Assembly: GCA_037576195.1 (NCBI GenBank)
Contig: CM075102.1
Coordinates: forward strand, 186,001-250,000
From: Phytoseiulus persimilis
Lineage: Eukaryota; Arthropoda; Arachnida; Mesostigmata; Phytoseiidae
Reading direction: 5' to 3'
Length of the DNA stretch: 64,000 nucleotides
In this document: piece by piece, positions 27,657 through 39,321 of the stretch
Layout: each line of letters starts with the position of its first letter
Position numbering within the stretch: position 1 is the first letter of the stretch
Program-made: the position numbers and the translations under genes
The notes under the pieces: generated by a model
The model's input: only the letters and a program-made list of their open reading frames with translations
The model's database searches: none
What the model was told of the DNA's origin: nothing

Positions 27657-29766
27657 GTGAGCTCGCACTTCGTAACCCTTCCCTCAGGTACTTTCGGTGA
27701 ATGCCGACGAGACATCTCGACGCCGGGGACGGAGCCGGTCAGCCCACGACCGGTCTCCGGGTTGTGATACTTTCCGGGAGTGGAGATGGGGGGGGGGGGC
27801 GGAACTTGAGAGCAGGAGTATCTGAAGACAGGTTCGGAGTTGGTCGATTCTCCTCCATCGGCTTCTTCCTCAACATCCGTCGATTCTGCCGCGGCGTTGA
27901 GACGGAGTCACTTGGGGAGTCAGACAGGACGGCGGGCGGAAAAGCTCCGCCCACCCGATGCGAGGGCGGAGCTCGCCTTCTCCTTAGTGGTTGGCCAGGA
28001 GGACGGCTCTCGGCTCGTCGAGTGGATTCGGTTGGAGCGCGGATACCTCCCGAGAGCAGATAGGCGCCAGATGTGGTGTTATCCTCACGTCATCTTGTGT
28101 GTCCCAAGAAATCGAATGTTTCCCGAAGCTGTGAACTCGACTCCGGTCCGACGTGCTCACGCGAGCCAAAGGTAACGAATTCCTAGCCGCCGTTCGATTG
28201 CCCGAAGTCTTCCATCCCGACTTGTGCCGTGCTCGGAACGCGTCATCCGCTCCCCTGGACTCCGAAGAGCGGTAGCGCGGGATTATTGTTGCGCTCGATG
28301 CGAGCGTGCGGCGTGACAGAAGGAACGGCAGCCGTCGGCGGAATTCAGCGCAACGTCGCTGCTCGTTTTCCGCTTGAGCCGGCGAGTGTCCGAACATGGG
28401 CTCGCGAGCCGCAGCACGTGAACTAATCGGTCGATTCTGGCTGGCTGTCCTTCGAACGAGATAGAGAGTAAAAGTGCTTTGGTATCTCAACAGCCGCTCT
28501 CGGCGGCCTTGGACTTGACCCTCAACGAGTGGCGCGTCAACAATTGATTCTGTGGACTCCCGACCGACGTGCTACACGCCCAGATTCGAACGCTCAACGT
28601 TGGAGAGCGTCGTTCCCCCTTGGCTAAGTTCCCGGGTCTTCACCACGGGCGAAAACCCCGACTCGACTCCGATGGCAACTATGCCCCAACGAACTCATAG
28701 AGAAGGCTGTAAATCGGTTCTCGGTTTACGGCCGTCCCGAGACTCCAAGGAAGCACGTTTCGAGGCGAAACAGAAGCGAAAGCAATGCGGAAACGAATTT
28801 GTCGAGGGATCGCCGTCATTCAGCTCGACGATGTTCGTGAACGGCGCGACTTCCCAACACGTTACAGAAGGCATCGACATCGCTCTGATGAAAAAGTTAC
28901 GTGTCTGCCGAAGGCCCGTGACTTTGAAATTCCCGAAAGCTGCTGCCGCCCTTGACGGAAGCGGAAGGGTGAAAGGACGTCTCACTAATTTGCGCAGCCA
29001 CTGGTTCCGTTACAGAAGAAGTTTGAAGTGGACAAATCGACAAGCGCAGCGGCGGGCGGAGAGACAACGGACAGCCTGGAAGACGGAAGAGCGTATCGCA
29101 CTCGAGCTCGATAAGAGCTTGTGTTCTCATAGGCTCGGAAGCGAACGAATCTCAGAGCAGGCTTTTACTGACGGAGGGACCTTTTCCGTCTGGTTGAGCG
29201 AGCTTCTCTCGAAGTCCAATATCAGTCCAGCGGGTTTGAACCGCTTTAGGTAGGAAGAAAGAATGTGCTGCGGATGAACTGACGGACATCGGCGAGTGAA
29301 TGACCAGGTGTGCATGATGCAGTCAGGATGGAGAGACCTTCTTTGGAATGGAGAGAGGACTGCTCTAAAGGACCGCTGCTTTCGAATCCTTGCTCAACGA
29401 GGCAGCTCTTGACTGACGGCACCGATACTTCGCGAAATCAAAAGTATCGTTTCCAGCTCCGTGCCGGTGCTCCTCGCGAACCCTGTCCCGTTTCTGAGTC
29501 CGAGTGCCCCTGCACGAGCCCGAAAATCCCATTGCCGAAAAATAACAAAATTGGATCGGGTTATGTATCTGGAGCGCGTTGTGTGTGATCGCTTTTGAGA
29601 TCGCGCGAACTCAACGACCCCCGGAGTTCCCGCGCGCGAGTCGGTTGAGAGATGAAACCGGTAATCCAGTGAGCGCCCGTCGCGGAAAAGCCCCCCTCCA
29701 GATTCGTGACTTCTTTCAACAGTGATGCCTCCAGACAATAACTTCCCTCTCTTCGTTCTTTTGCAG
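27657..29766. other. probable 5' UTR intron of Blimp-1
   Basis: Nothing here is recognisable as a conserved exon. It includes a run of ten G at about 27787-27797 and an unusually long open frame (ATG at about 28672 to stop at 29253), discussed under findings. It ends in a pyrimidine-rich tract and TTTTGCAG at 29759-29766, a good acceptor for the Blimp-1 coding exon. Confidence 0.4.
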
Positions 29767-29775
29767 AGCCCGATA

Positions 29776-32766
29776 ATGTCTACAGCGGTGAAAATGCAGG
29801 CTCCGCTCACAGAGAGCGGAGCTTTGGACCTCACGAGAATCCGAGAAGAAAACTTCGAACAGTTGGCAGTGTACATAGTTCCAGACCAGCCCTGCGTAGA
29901 TGATGAAGAAATGAAGAACAGAGCCGAAGCCTCGCTGCCGAGGAATCTCGTGCTCAAGCCTTCACAGACACTGGAAGATGTAAGTCGGAACGACGAGTTC
30001 TCTCCCGATGACACATCTAAGAAGAAGAGCGCTCGAGCGACTCGCTTGCATCTTTTTGCTTGGACTGATGTTATCCTCGCTAGGTCATATTTCTTGGCAT
30101 TTTGAGGTCACTGAACCGATGTCGGCTTACTGTGAATGGAACTGCCTGAGAGGAACTCTTAACCCTCAAGGCCACTGATAGCGCAGCACCCGGTTCCACT
30201 GGCCGCCTTGGCAGAGGAGAAGTACCTCTTTTCCCAACCTGGACGCACCGTGGGAAATTGGGGCCGAGCTTTTCCTTTTTCTCTTCGTTCCTGATCAGTC
30301 CCACGCGAAGGGCTTACCCTAGGTTTCGGTCCTCAGGTAGTCGGCGTTTGGAGTACGGACTACATCCCTCGAGGAACACGTTTCGGACCGCTGACCGGCG
30401 ACCGTTACGAGAAGGATGCAGTTCCCCCTAACGCGAATCGCAAGTACTTTTGGCGCGTCTACTCATCGGCCGATGAGTACCACTACATCGACGGGTTCAA
30501 TGTAATGAGAGCAAACTGGATGAGGTTCGTCAATCCAGCTTACTCGAGTGAGAACCAGAATCTCGTCGCGTGTCAACTCCACGGGGAGATCTACTTCTTC
30601 ACGATAAAACCGATTCTGCCCAACCAAGAGCTCTTGGTATGGTACTGCAAGGAGTTTGCCGAGAGACTCAACTACCCTGTCACGGGAGAGCTGATGCTCC
30701 AACGAATTCGTAAGTATTCGAGTCCGTGATTACAAAATCCTTGGACGTTATCGCCCACCGGCTCATCTGGGGCTGCGGTTCAGAGACGCCCGAGTCCACA
30801 GTCGCTGACTCCGTGTCCTCCTTCAGGGAAACAAATAACGGACTCACAACAACAGCACCATCAGACCGACGCCGAGGGCGATAGAGACCAAGCCCGGGAC
30901 CGTCTGGAAGACAATGAGCAACAGGAATCGTCGCAGCACGTCAGCTCGACGGACGGGAACGAGAAAATCAAGCGGGAGCTCGAGGAGCCCCAGCCGCTCA
31001 CACCTCCAGGATCGAAGAGCGACGAGGGCTACCAATCGACGAGCGATCGCCACACGCCCCCCTCTCACTCCGAGGACGAAGAAGGCGCGATGTCCGACTG
31101 TTCGGATTACGTTCTCGACTTCAGCAGCAAGCCGCCCCGGAATGGGCCCGTCCGGAAGAAGTCCAAAGACTACGGGGGTGGGGAGTCGGAGAACGAGCGC
31201 AACGAGTTCCGCAAAGTCAAGATAAAAATGCCGAAAGCTTTCAGCGCCAAGATGTCGAGCCGAAGCTCGACCGAGACCCAGGTCGTTTGCAGTCCCAAAA
31301 CATCGCTCAGTAGCCCGGTCCACCGACAGACCGAGCTCGAGAGCAGCCTCGACGAAGCTCAGATCACGCGTCTGGCTCCACCGAGCGCCGAGGGCGTGAC
31401 CGAGCGGAGCTCCGCTTTCCAGTCGTATGAGAGTTCCACCACGCTGCCGTCGAGCCCGTCGTCCGGAATCCTCGAGAACCTGCTCCTGCAGCGGCTGCAG
31501 GCCGAGAAGGACAAGCTGAGCCACCAACCGTCGGATTCGCCGCCGCCTCCTCCTCCTCCAGTGAGAGAAGCGACGCGCGTGATCATGGCCAACGACTCGA
31601 CGGTTTCAACGTCGAACCTGGCGCTCTCCACCGACGGCGAGGAGTTCACCACCACCCACAAACTGGCCGCGGTCCCGACGAATCTCCGTCGCGAGCTGCA
31701 CTCGCCGGACTCGACGGCGTCCGCCCCACTGCCCACCGCACCCTCGATCGGATATGGTTCGTACTCGATGTTCTCTCCCCACTACCACCCGGTCATAACC
31801 CCTTACGCCGTGGCCAACATGACGGACGGTCCAAGCCAACGGTCCCTGCCCGGACCACCGTCGTTCGATGTGAGTTCTGCCTCGCCCATGGTCGGGGCGT
31901 CGTATCAGGTGAATCCGTCCCCGGAAAAGTCACAGCCGCCGTCGCCGGCCGCCAGCGACTGCAACCTCTCGGACCTCGGCAGCCCCGGATCGAACGCCGC
32001 TCGAGGTTTCCGATCCCTGCCCTACCCGCTGAAGAAGAAAGACGGGAAGATGCACTACGAGTGTAATATCTGCATGAAGACATTCGGCCAGCTCTCGAAC
32101 CTCAAAGTCCATCTGAGAACTCATTCTGGCGAAAGACCATTCAAGTGTCCCGTCTGTGCGAAGAGCTTCACTCAGCTCGCCCACCTCCAGAAACACCATC
32201 TGGTGCACACCGGCGAGAAGCCCCACCAGTGTGATGTTTGCAAGAAGCGATTCAGCTCGACATCCAACCTGAAAACTCATCTACGGCTGCACTCGGGTCA
32301 GAAACCGTACGCGTGCGACCTCTGCCCCGCCAAGTTCACCCAGTTCGTGCATCTGAAGCTCCACAAGAGACTGCACACGAACGAACGGCCGTACACGTGT
32401 CAAACGTGCAACAAGAAGTACATCTCGGCTTCCGGTCTCCGGACACACTGGAAGACGACTTCGTGCCAGCCGAACCTGGTTCTGGACATGGAGCTCGAAC
32501 GCGCCGGCTACGACTACGTCCACATGGAGATTTCCGACGAGTTCCATCGGATACAGCAGGAGGAGAGAGAACGCGAGCTGAGGTCGAGCTGCCGATCTCC
32601 CGACAGCAGCTTCAGCAGTCCTTACGCCTCCCCGCTGACGCCCCTGACGCCGCACCGGTCGGTGATCCGGGAAGCGTCCTCGAGCTCGTCGTGCACGGCA
32701 CCTCTGTCTCCTCCCGAAAGGGGCTTTCTGGCACCGACTCTAGCACCTCCCAGCGGGGTGCACTAG
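29776..32766 (+). CDS. Blimp-1: Blimp-1 / PRDM1 zinc-finger transcriptional repressor
   Basis: Three coding exons, 29776-29979 (the exon itself starts at 29767 after TTGCAG), 30337-30709 and 30827-32766, join in frame to give about 838 residues. Residues about 28-60 match the PRDM1 N-terminus ([22 protein letters not shown]). The PR/SET domain runs to about residue 180 and includes [21 protein letters not shown] and [14 protein letters not shown] long Ser/Pro/Glu-rich linker with the Blimp motif [18 protein letters not shown] follows. Five zinc fingers start at about Cys605; four are C2H2 and the fifth is C2HC, as in vertebrate PRDM1. The residues just before them, [18 protein letters not shown], are also strongly conserved. 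All fingers lie in the last exon. The family binds DNA in the nucleus and recruits co-repressors; in Drosophila it acts in ecdysone timing and tracheal development. The introns are 357 and 117 bp. A start at the second ATG (29794) is possible. Confidence 0.95.
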
Positions 32767-34406
32767 GGAAGCGCCAGACGAACGTCCCACTTCATGGCGG
32801 CTACCGAGGTCTCCATGACGTCCCCGATCAGCAGCACGCAGCTCAACACGCTACACCTCGCTAGTTTCTGGCGGTGTTGGCTTCCGCCGCATAACATGGT
32901 TCTGCCTCCACACGTTCCCCAAGCGGGCCGCTTTCCCGCCGGGGGGATCCAGGCCGACGGCTGATCGGAGCGCTCGAGCAATTCCTGGCTGGCATGCAGG
33001 AACTAAAGGATCAAACCTAGTCAAATCATTACGGAAACAACTGTACCGGCTCACGGGGGAGGGACATTCCGGAAACCGCGAGGAATTCCGCCGGATATCG
33101 ATAGGAAATCGGCCAAAATCGTACATAGGGGAATGGTCTTCTCCTCGCTTTTGGTTTCACCACCTTCGTCAACAATGACGGGCAGCTCCACTGTTGTGGA
33201 ATCCACATTCAACTGTTGTGATAGTTTATTATCGTTACCGAATGAGATGAGAACTCGTCGTGAGATATCGCCGACTCCGTGCGCAGACAGAAACTGTTAA
33301 ACGAAAGAAAGCTAGACGAGTGCTGAGGCTCGATTCAGGCTGGTCGCGGCCGGCAGGCGTTTCGATGTTCGAGTGAACAATCTCGCTCTCCGGGCTCCCT
33401 CGGGGCTTTGCTCCCGAAGCGAGCAAGATGGTCAACATCACCGGAGCAATCTCATATCCGACGACGGGTCAAACACCGATGTTAATTTATTCCACATTCC
33501 AAAGGCAACTAGTACTATTCGATGCGCGAGCGGTGAGTGAGTGCGTGTACATATTATGTTCTTCAGAAGCCCGTTGACTCCGTTCCCGACGCATAGACCA
33601 GATGGGGTAGAACAAGTTGATCACCGGGCAACCTGGAAGAAGAGAGAACGGACGGAAAACCATCGGACTTAGCGCTCTAGCTCAAGCTGCTCTCTCTTCT
33701 CGAACTCAGCACCTCCTTCTCTCCCTCCTCTTCCTCCTCTTGCTCCTCAGCATTCAACCAGAAGATCTCAGAAAGTGTTTCAATTAATTCATATTTGCTA
33801 TCCTGCTCTTGACTTTGCACCATCACGACAGGGCAAGCTGCAGCAGTTCTCCCGAAGCCAAAAATTCCTGTTCACGGTCTCCGCGAATTCGATGCCAACT
33901 CCAGTACCTCGACTTCTTGTATCTAGAGAGAATCTTACAGAGCTGTTGTGCCCGCTCACGACAGCTTCGGAAGCGGGACTTCCAGCATGTCGGGCTCGAT
34001 AGGTTCTCGTTTCGATGACTCGTCTCTCCATGTCTCTGGTTTGAAATGTGTTCAGTGTGCGCGTGCGAACGTACGTACGAGCTCACTTACAACTTCGAGA
34101 AGTTGGGAAGCCAAAGAAAGATGCTTTTTGAATCAACTCCCGCTGAACGACACTTTGAGATCATTATTATTATTACATCCAGATCATGCTGGGTTCCAGC
34201 TGTAGACTCTTGGTACTCGAATTTCATTAGACGAACGAGACTCTACGATGTAATTTTCCTGAAGGACAACAAGTGTAATATTCACGATCTGGTGAGCTCG
34301 CAGTCGACTCCGACTGCGGTTGGATAGAGCAATGGAGGGGTGACCCCATCACGACCTCCATAAATAGTTATCGCTGACGTAAAACCGATAGTCAAGATGT
34401 CAGAGC

Positions 34407-34429
34407 ATATAAATATATAAATATATATA
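34407..34429. repeat. AT-rich (ATATAA)n run
   Basis: A 23-bp run of ATATAA/ATATAT. It stands out from the GC-balanced surroundings and has no gene start nearby that it could serve as a TATA box. Confidence 0.7.
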
Positions 34430-35253
34430 GAGGAACAGATGGAATACATGATAGATCTTCAACTCATGAGAAGAAACACTCGTTCTCATTCCATAAATCT
34501 CGCATGCAAGCGTACTCAGCCGCTAAGCTGTTTTATTTTTTGCATCAGAGGACACCTGGGGGCTCGTCGTTCGTTCGGGGATGGGGAATACTCTTTAACC
34601 TTCCAGCATGATTCCGGACCGCACACTGCACCCCCCTGGCTGGTAAGCCCGACGCTGGGGCTTCCCGGTCGCTTCTACCCCACAGTTTGGCGTACACGGG
34701 ACTTCTCTTTCGACTGAAAACATTGCTGGAACTTTTCCTTGTGTGCTCGTATGTGAATTCCGTTGATCCTGCACGATGTAGCAACCTTCCGTCTTTTACG
34801 AAAGAATTCCAGATATTGATGGCATTCCATCGATGACTGTGAAGTCTGAGTATATTCATGGTCGGAAAAGGAGTCCCCCACGGAATGGTACTTCCGTGCT
34901 GCTGGGGGGCTCACTCGCTAGCCGATAAGGCTTGTGGAGTCGTTTCGGTGGAATATCTCGCGATGATTGGATTCATCTGCGGTCAGATTGATGGAACACA
35001 TATTTTCCACGGGAGAGCGGATGTTTCGTTGAAGACATCGCTGTTGTATGGCGAGCAATGCCCTGGAGCCGCCGTCGGGATGCGGTTACGGAACTCGCAC
35101 TGACGATCGGCCTTCCAGTCAATTGTCCGGACTACCACGGGTCTAGCCCACTGAAGCCAACCTCTAGTGCCTGGGCGAAAGGAGCGAACCCCAGGAAACC
35201 AGATATTAGGATTTATCACTCTGAACCGATGAGCTCCGAGTACAACTATGATG

Positions 35254-35305
35254 GATGGACGAAAGTCCCATCGAGGAAGGGATGGACGAAAGTCCCATCG
35301 AGGAA
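35254..35305. repeat. perfect 25-bp tandem duplication, period 27
   Basis: GATGGACGAAAGTCCCATCG plus five more bases occurs at 35254-35278 and again without mismatch at 35281-35305. Perfect identity suggests a recent event. It lies about 300 bp left of the foldback element. Confidence 0.9.
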
Positions 35306-35588
35306 TCGATCTCAAGCGTGTGACCTTGTGTTCAAAGGGAGCTGGAATTTGGATGGATTACTCTCGAGTGCACTGTGTTCAATCGATTGGCCAACGTGAG
35401 AGGAAAACTAGTGTCGGACAGGGCACGATTTGGTCGTAGCCCTTGTCCAGGAAAAACTGACTTCTGGTGGGACAGCACCCCGGGGACGTGATTCTCCCCA
35501 AGTTCTCCTCCAGATTCTCAGTCGGGCATCTCCGTTTTATTAGAGACTTGCCCTAAGGAGAGCGGAAGCGTCTTCCGTGTGGATCGAA

Positions 35589-36185
35589 ATCCGCTATCCC
35601 AGAGGTCGTCAAACTGTGCGTCGCGACAGACCTGGGTGCCGAGGGTGCCAACGGTGTCGCGGGGTGTATGGGGGGCAGAGAGTGTTGAGGGGTGCCGAGG
35701 GTGACAAGGGATGTCAAATGAGGCCAAACGACGTCTTCCAACGACGATCTGACAATACTTCTCGGGGCCCAAAGAATGGTTCCGATGTCGATCCGACCAT
35801 CCTTTCTAGGCGCCTTGGGAAGGATTCCCAGTTCGATCTGACAATACTTCTCGGGGCCCAAAGCGATGGTTCCGAGGTCGACCCGACCATGTTTCTGGGG
35901 GTCCCCTCAATGACCTCCATAGGCCCCGCAGATATGGTCATATCGACCCCGGAATCACCTTTATGGACCTCGAACAATTGGTCAGATCGATCGCGGAATC
36001 ACCTCGACAGATCCCCAGAAATATTGTCAGATCGAGACGGAATCAACCTCAAAGTACGGATAGACGCGGAAAAGGCATCCTTCGGCACCGTTCGGCAACT
36101 TCTCGACGAGCACACGGCTGCGGCACCCCTCGACACCCTGGGGAGTCGATTTCGGAGAAGTTCGACGACTTCTGAACTATCCGAT
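35589..36185. repeat. degenerate foldback (inverted-repeat) element with internal tandem copies
   Basis: The left half contains a 29-bp segment starting GATCTGACAATACTTCTCGG twice (35746-35774 and 35835-35863, period 89). The right half carries the same material inverted: CCCCAGAAATATTGTCAGAT at 36013, and two inverted relatives of GGTTCCGAGGTCGACCCGAC at 35934-35959 and 35977-36003. Further out, the segment at 35684-35699 (GTTGAGGGGTGCCGAG) pairs with CGGCACCCCTCGACACC at about 36121. The segment at 35589-35610 pairs with 36164-36185. The structure is a long imperfect hairpin whose axis lies near 35905-35933. The long open frame across it (35577-36461) is a by-product of repeated stop-free units. 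It resembles a foldback or MITE-like element; I see no transposase. Confidence 0.7.
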
Positions 36186-37905
36186 AACCTCCTTGGAACT
36201 GACGGAATCGGAAATCCGAAAAAAATGCTCCCGCATTCCCGGCGGCATTTTCAGGACATCCGGAACACATTCGTTTCCACTATGGAGCACGAGGGCCCGT
36301 CAACGGTCAAGAAATATGGGACTGAAAACTGGAATGGCGGGAAGAAGGTTTGGGCACAATTTTGGGGATTGTGCCGATTGCCTCGTTATCTCTGGCGCCG
36401 CTATCAAATCTTGTGTCCTGTCGCTTGCCTCAATTATGAGACGTGCACGAATCTCCCGTAAGCTTACTGAGTCTCGGGGCTTGTCGTGGAGAATCTAGAT
36501 ACGATCAAGAGGACACACTAGCTAGCTGTTCCCGTTCCTTGTGAGAAATGCCGCGGACGCGGAAAAGAGCCGGCACACGCCTCATAATGACTTATACAAT
36601 CGAAACATGGACGCAATACGATGAACATACATACATTCGCATATCAACGTTCACGGGAGAGATGTCGCAGGTGGTCTTATCGCAGCGGGAACCATCGTCG
36701 AGCAGTTGTTAACAATATGCTCCGCTTTTCCGGAAGGGAACTGATGCTCAGGGGTCCCAAACACTGCCCAAGTGAATTGAATGACGACATCAGAATCAAT
36801 AGTAGGTTTGGTGTGAAACCTCAGTTGAACGCCTCATCGAAACAAGAGCGGGGCTGAAACGGGATGACTTCTCGAATCATTTCTATTTCACTCCGGCCTC
36901 GAGAAAGTCTCCCGGAGCTGGTTTTGAACTCTCATGGCTCTTGCACAAATAGGGAAGACGTGGATCACTTTCGATACATGCGGACCGTCATTGAGAGAGC
37001 GTCTGACGTGAGTGTTTGAGACAACCAAGACGAGGAATGACATTCGCTTAACCCGGAATCAATGTTAAGGGTGTTCGCTTTTCTCTGTTATTCCTCAAAA
37101 CTGGTGACTGAGGGAGAAATGTCCGACATCTTGATTTTCCACCGGTTTGGCCTATCAGAGACTCCGAAAAACACTGCTTCCGACTGTCACTGTGCCGTAC
37201 CCAGAGGCTCTCTTCCGACCAAGCGGGAGCGAGCCAATTGTGGCTTGTTCGAGAGTCGTCAGCGAGGGCAAGAGCCCATTTCCGTAAGGATAGATTCGAT
37301 TATGCTGCGTGAGCACGGTTTAGAAACATCAACATGAGCGGATAATCACCATTCAGTTAGACACAACGGCGGTCGGAGTTCTGACACCATGTAGCTCGTC
37401 GAGAGCTATACAGCGGCAGTCGCACGCGGAAACTCAGTTGACGGATGAATTGAGCTCCACCAGCGGGGGAATCTCCGACCGCCCAAAGCAAGATTGAGCT
37501 GCAATGCCCGATGCGGCCTACTCGGTTCTGAATCATCGAGCCAAATTCCATCGGAGAAACCTCAGAGCTGGAAACTGCCAGCAATAGGAACAGAATGAGT
37601 CGGTAGACCAATCCAACGGTTTCTCTCCAAATGTGGAACGGCAACGTATTTGGGGGGCTCCAATCGAGCGAATGCTATGGCGATGCCGAATTTCGGTGGA
37701 GCGCCGATTTCTGGATGTGTCGGCTTCGACTATCCGATGTGAGATCGTACATCCGCGATCGGGTGTTGCGTAGCATCCTCCTGTACACCACGCCGAGTCC
37801 CCGAGGGCAACGCGAGCAATCGAACGCGATCATCATCGGCATCGTTGAGCCTCTTGGCTTCGAGCTCGTTTGAAAAAGAAAACTCCCGTCAACAAGACGC
37901 TCCCA
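36186..37905. other. intergenic DNA, no recognised gene
   Basis: Open frames here are short and unlike known proteins. One minus-strand frame ending at 37357 has a hydrophobic LILFLLLAV stretch that looks like a signal peptide, but no ATG precedes it in frame, so I do not call it a gene. Confidence 0.5.
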
Positions 37906-38754
37906 TCATCGGTAATTCCCGAGGAGCCCGGGCGAAACGAATTTGGTCTTTATTTTTGGGAGATAATTTTCTGAAAGATCCCACTCCCTGAAAATTTTGA
38001 AATTTTCTGTGGAAAACAAATCAGGAATCTCGAAAGTTGCACTGCGGAGCTCTTGCTGTTCTTTTTCAATGGTCATTTTTATGGCATCAAGGCGTGCGGC
38101 GTACTGAGTAGAGTTTCCTCGCATCTTTGAGACTTCGGCCGCTTTCGCGATCTCTTCGTCGAATCGACTCAAGTAGCCGTCGATGAGAAGCTTGACCTGA
38201 AAATGCAAACAGTCAGCTATCCGGTGAGAACCAGTGAATCTCGGGAACAGATTCTCATGTCTGGCACGGAATACGTCAGACTTGAGAAGACGTGAGACTT
38301 GAGTTTAAATTATGATTTCCAGGACCTCTGTTCCGCCAAGTCGGTTCGCTCCTTGCGGAAGACAAGAATGGAAAAAACTGAACTTTTCCATCCTCGGTTT
38401 TCCTTTTTGTGAAGCTTCAGATCTTCGCTGTTGAATCTGGAAAGAAAATTTTGTCCTCGAGAGTGATGAGCGTGAGAACTTCATGAATCAAATCCGCTTT
38501 CCCCAGTTGCGCACATCGCTCTCGACGCGCTGCCCTGAGCTTGACAATCGAGAACAAGGGAAGCACTCTTCCAGAGGACGACTTCGCGCATGAAGATGAC
38601 CCATCCGAATTCCACTCGAAGTCTCCCTTCCAGTGCCTACCTTTATCTTGTGAAGTTGTTTCTTCGCGAGCTGCTTAACTTTTCTTGAGTTCGGGTGCAG
38701 ATCTTTTGATTTTTTCTGCTGCCGAGTGTTTTTTTTCGGTGTGATTTTCCCCAT
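37906..38754 (-). CDS. TMA16: TMA16, 60S ribosome assembly factor
   Basis: Three exons on the minus strand, 38754-38641, 38427-38326 and 38196-37906, are all phase 0 and give 168 residues (human about 203). Exon 1 encodes the basic start MGKITPKKN with HPNSRKVKQLAKKQLHK, matching the family's HP(Y/N)SRKA motif. Exon 2 supplies MEKFSFFHSCLPQ, aligning with human EKLQWFQNHL. Exon 3 carries VKLLIDGYLSRFDEEIA, then the hallmark FEIPDLFSTENFKIFREWD. The family is known from yeast as translation-machinery-associated protein 16, which associates with nuclear pre-60S particles. The introns are 213 and 129 bp, each with GT-AG ends. The first ATG giving the family N-terminus (38754) was chosen over one two codons upstream. 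The gene is head to head with RPAIN. Confidence 0.92.
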
Positions 38755-39321
38755 TTTCAAACTGGCAACTTTCCTCTTGGCGTTATCCGGAGCTTCCCGA
38801 CTGTCGATTGCCCGGGATTGGTTGCAAACTCAACTCTCAAAGCACATGTGCTCTATTCATCTGCTTGTTTACGTTCCTCAAGCTTCTATGCGGTCCGTCG
38901 GGAAGGCACTCAAGGCTCTCAGGATTGGAACGCTCGGAGCTTTCTGCCCCACTATGGCTGTTTTTTGTTAGAAATCTAACTTTGTTCCCGTGTGAGCTCC
39001 ATCTTTGGGGTTATTGAGTGCCCATTCTTCGCAAGCGGATCTCGCAGGAGTCGAGGGCGACGAAGTGTGCCTGGACCTTCTATGAGAGTTGAATTGCTGC
39101 GGACGCGCGCGTTCGGACCCGTCTCCCGCACGAAACCAGAGTTCCTTCAGATGTCCGAGGACAACACCACGGTGAGGGCATTTAAGCTTCGGGGGATCCG
39201 TGGAAAAACCTCCACATCGACGGCGATTCTCCTTATAGGGGTTCTTGAACGAGTAGTTCCAGAAATCGAGGATTCGTACGTGTGTGGCGTAGGCGATTGT
39301 GAGGAAGTAGTGTAGTTCGAG
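38755..39321. promoter_or_regulatory. shared 567-bp region between divergent TMA16 and RPAIN start codons
   Basis: The two start codons face away from each other with 567 bp between them. The interval has no exon with a conserved protein match, so it must contain both 5' UTRs and both promoters. I see no clear TATA box. An open frame at 38992-39315 ends just before the RPAIN ATG and is probably leader sequence. Confidence 0.6.

Larger units (their letters stand above)
32767..35588. other. Blimp-1 3' UTR and intergenic DNA
   Basis: The Blimp-1 3' UTR must begin here, but I see no canonical AATAAA close to the stop. No recognisable gene follows. The stretch contains a pyrimidine-rich run (about 33690-33750), an AT-rich run (34407-34429) and a 25-bp direct duplication (35254-35305). 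Confidence 0.5.

Noticed and set aside
29394..30014. 206-codon minus-strand frame across the first Blimp-1 exon
   Set aside because: It is the antisense shadow of a confirmed coding exon.
35577..36461. 294-codon plus-strand frame
   Set aside because: It runs across the foldback element; repeated stop-free units and no family likeness explain it.
37357..37644. Minus-strand frame with a signal-peptide-like LILFLLLAV stretch, considered as a secreted protein
   Set aside because: It has no ATG before the hydrophobic stretch, no recognised upstream exon and no family likeness.
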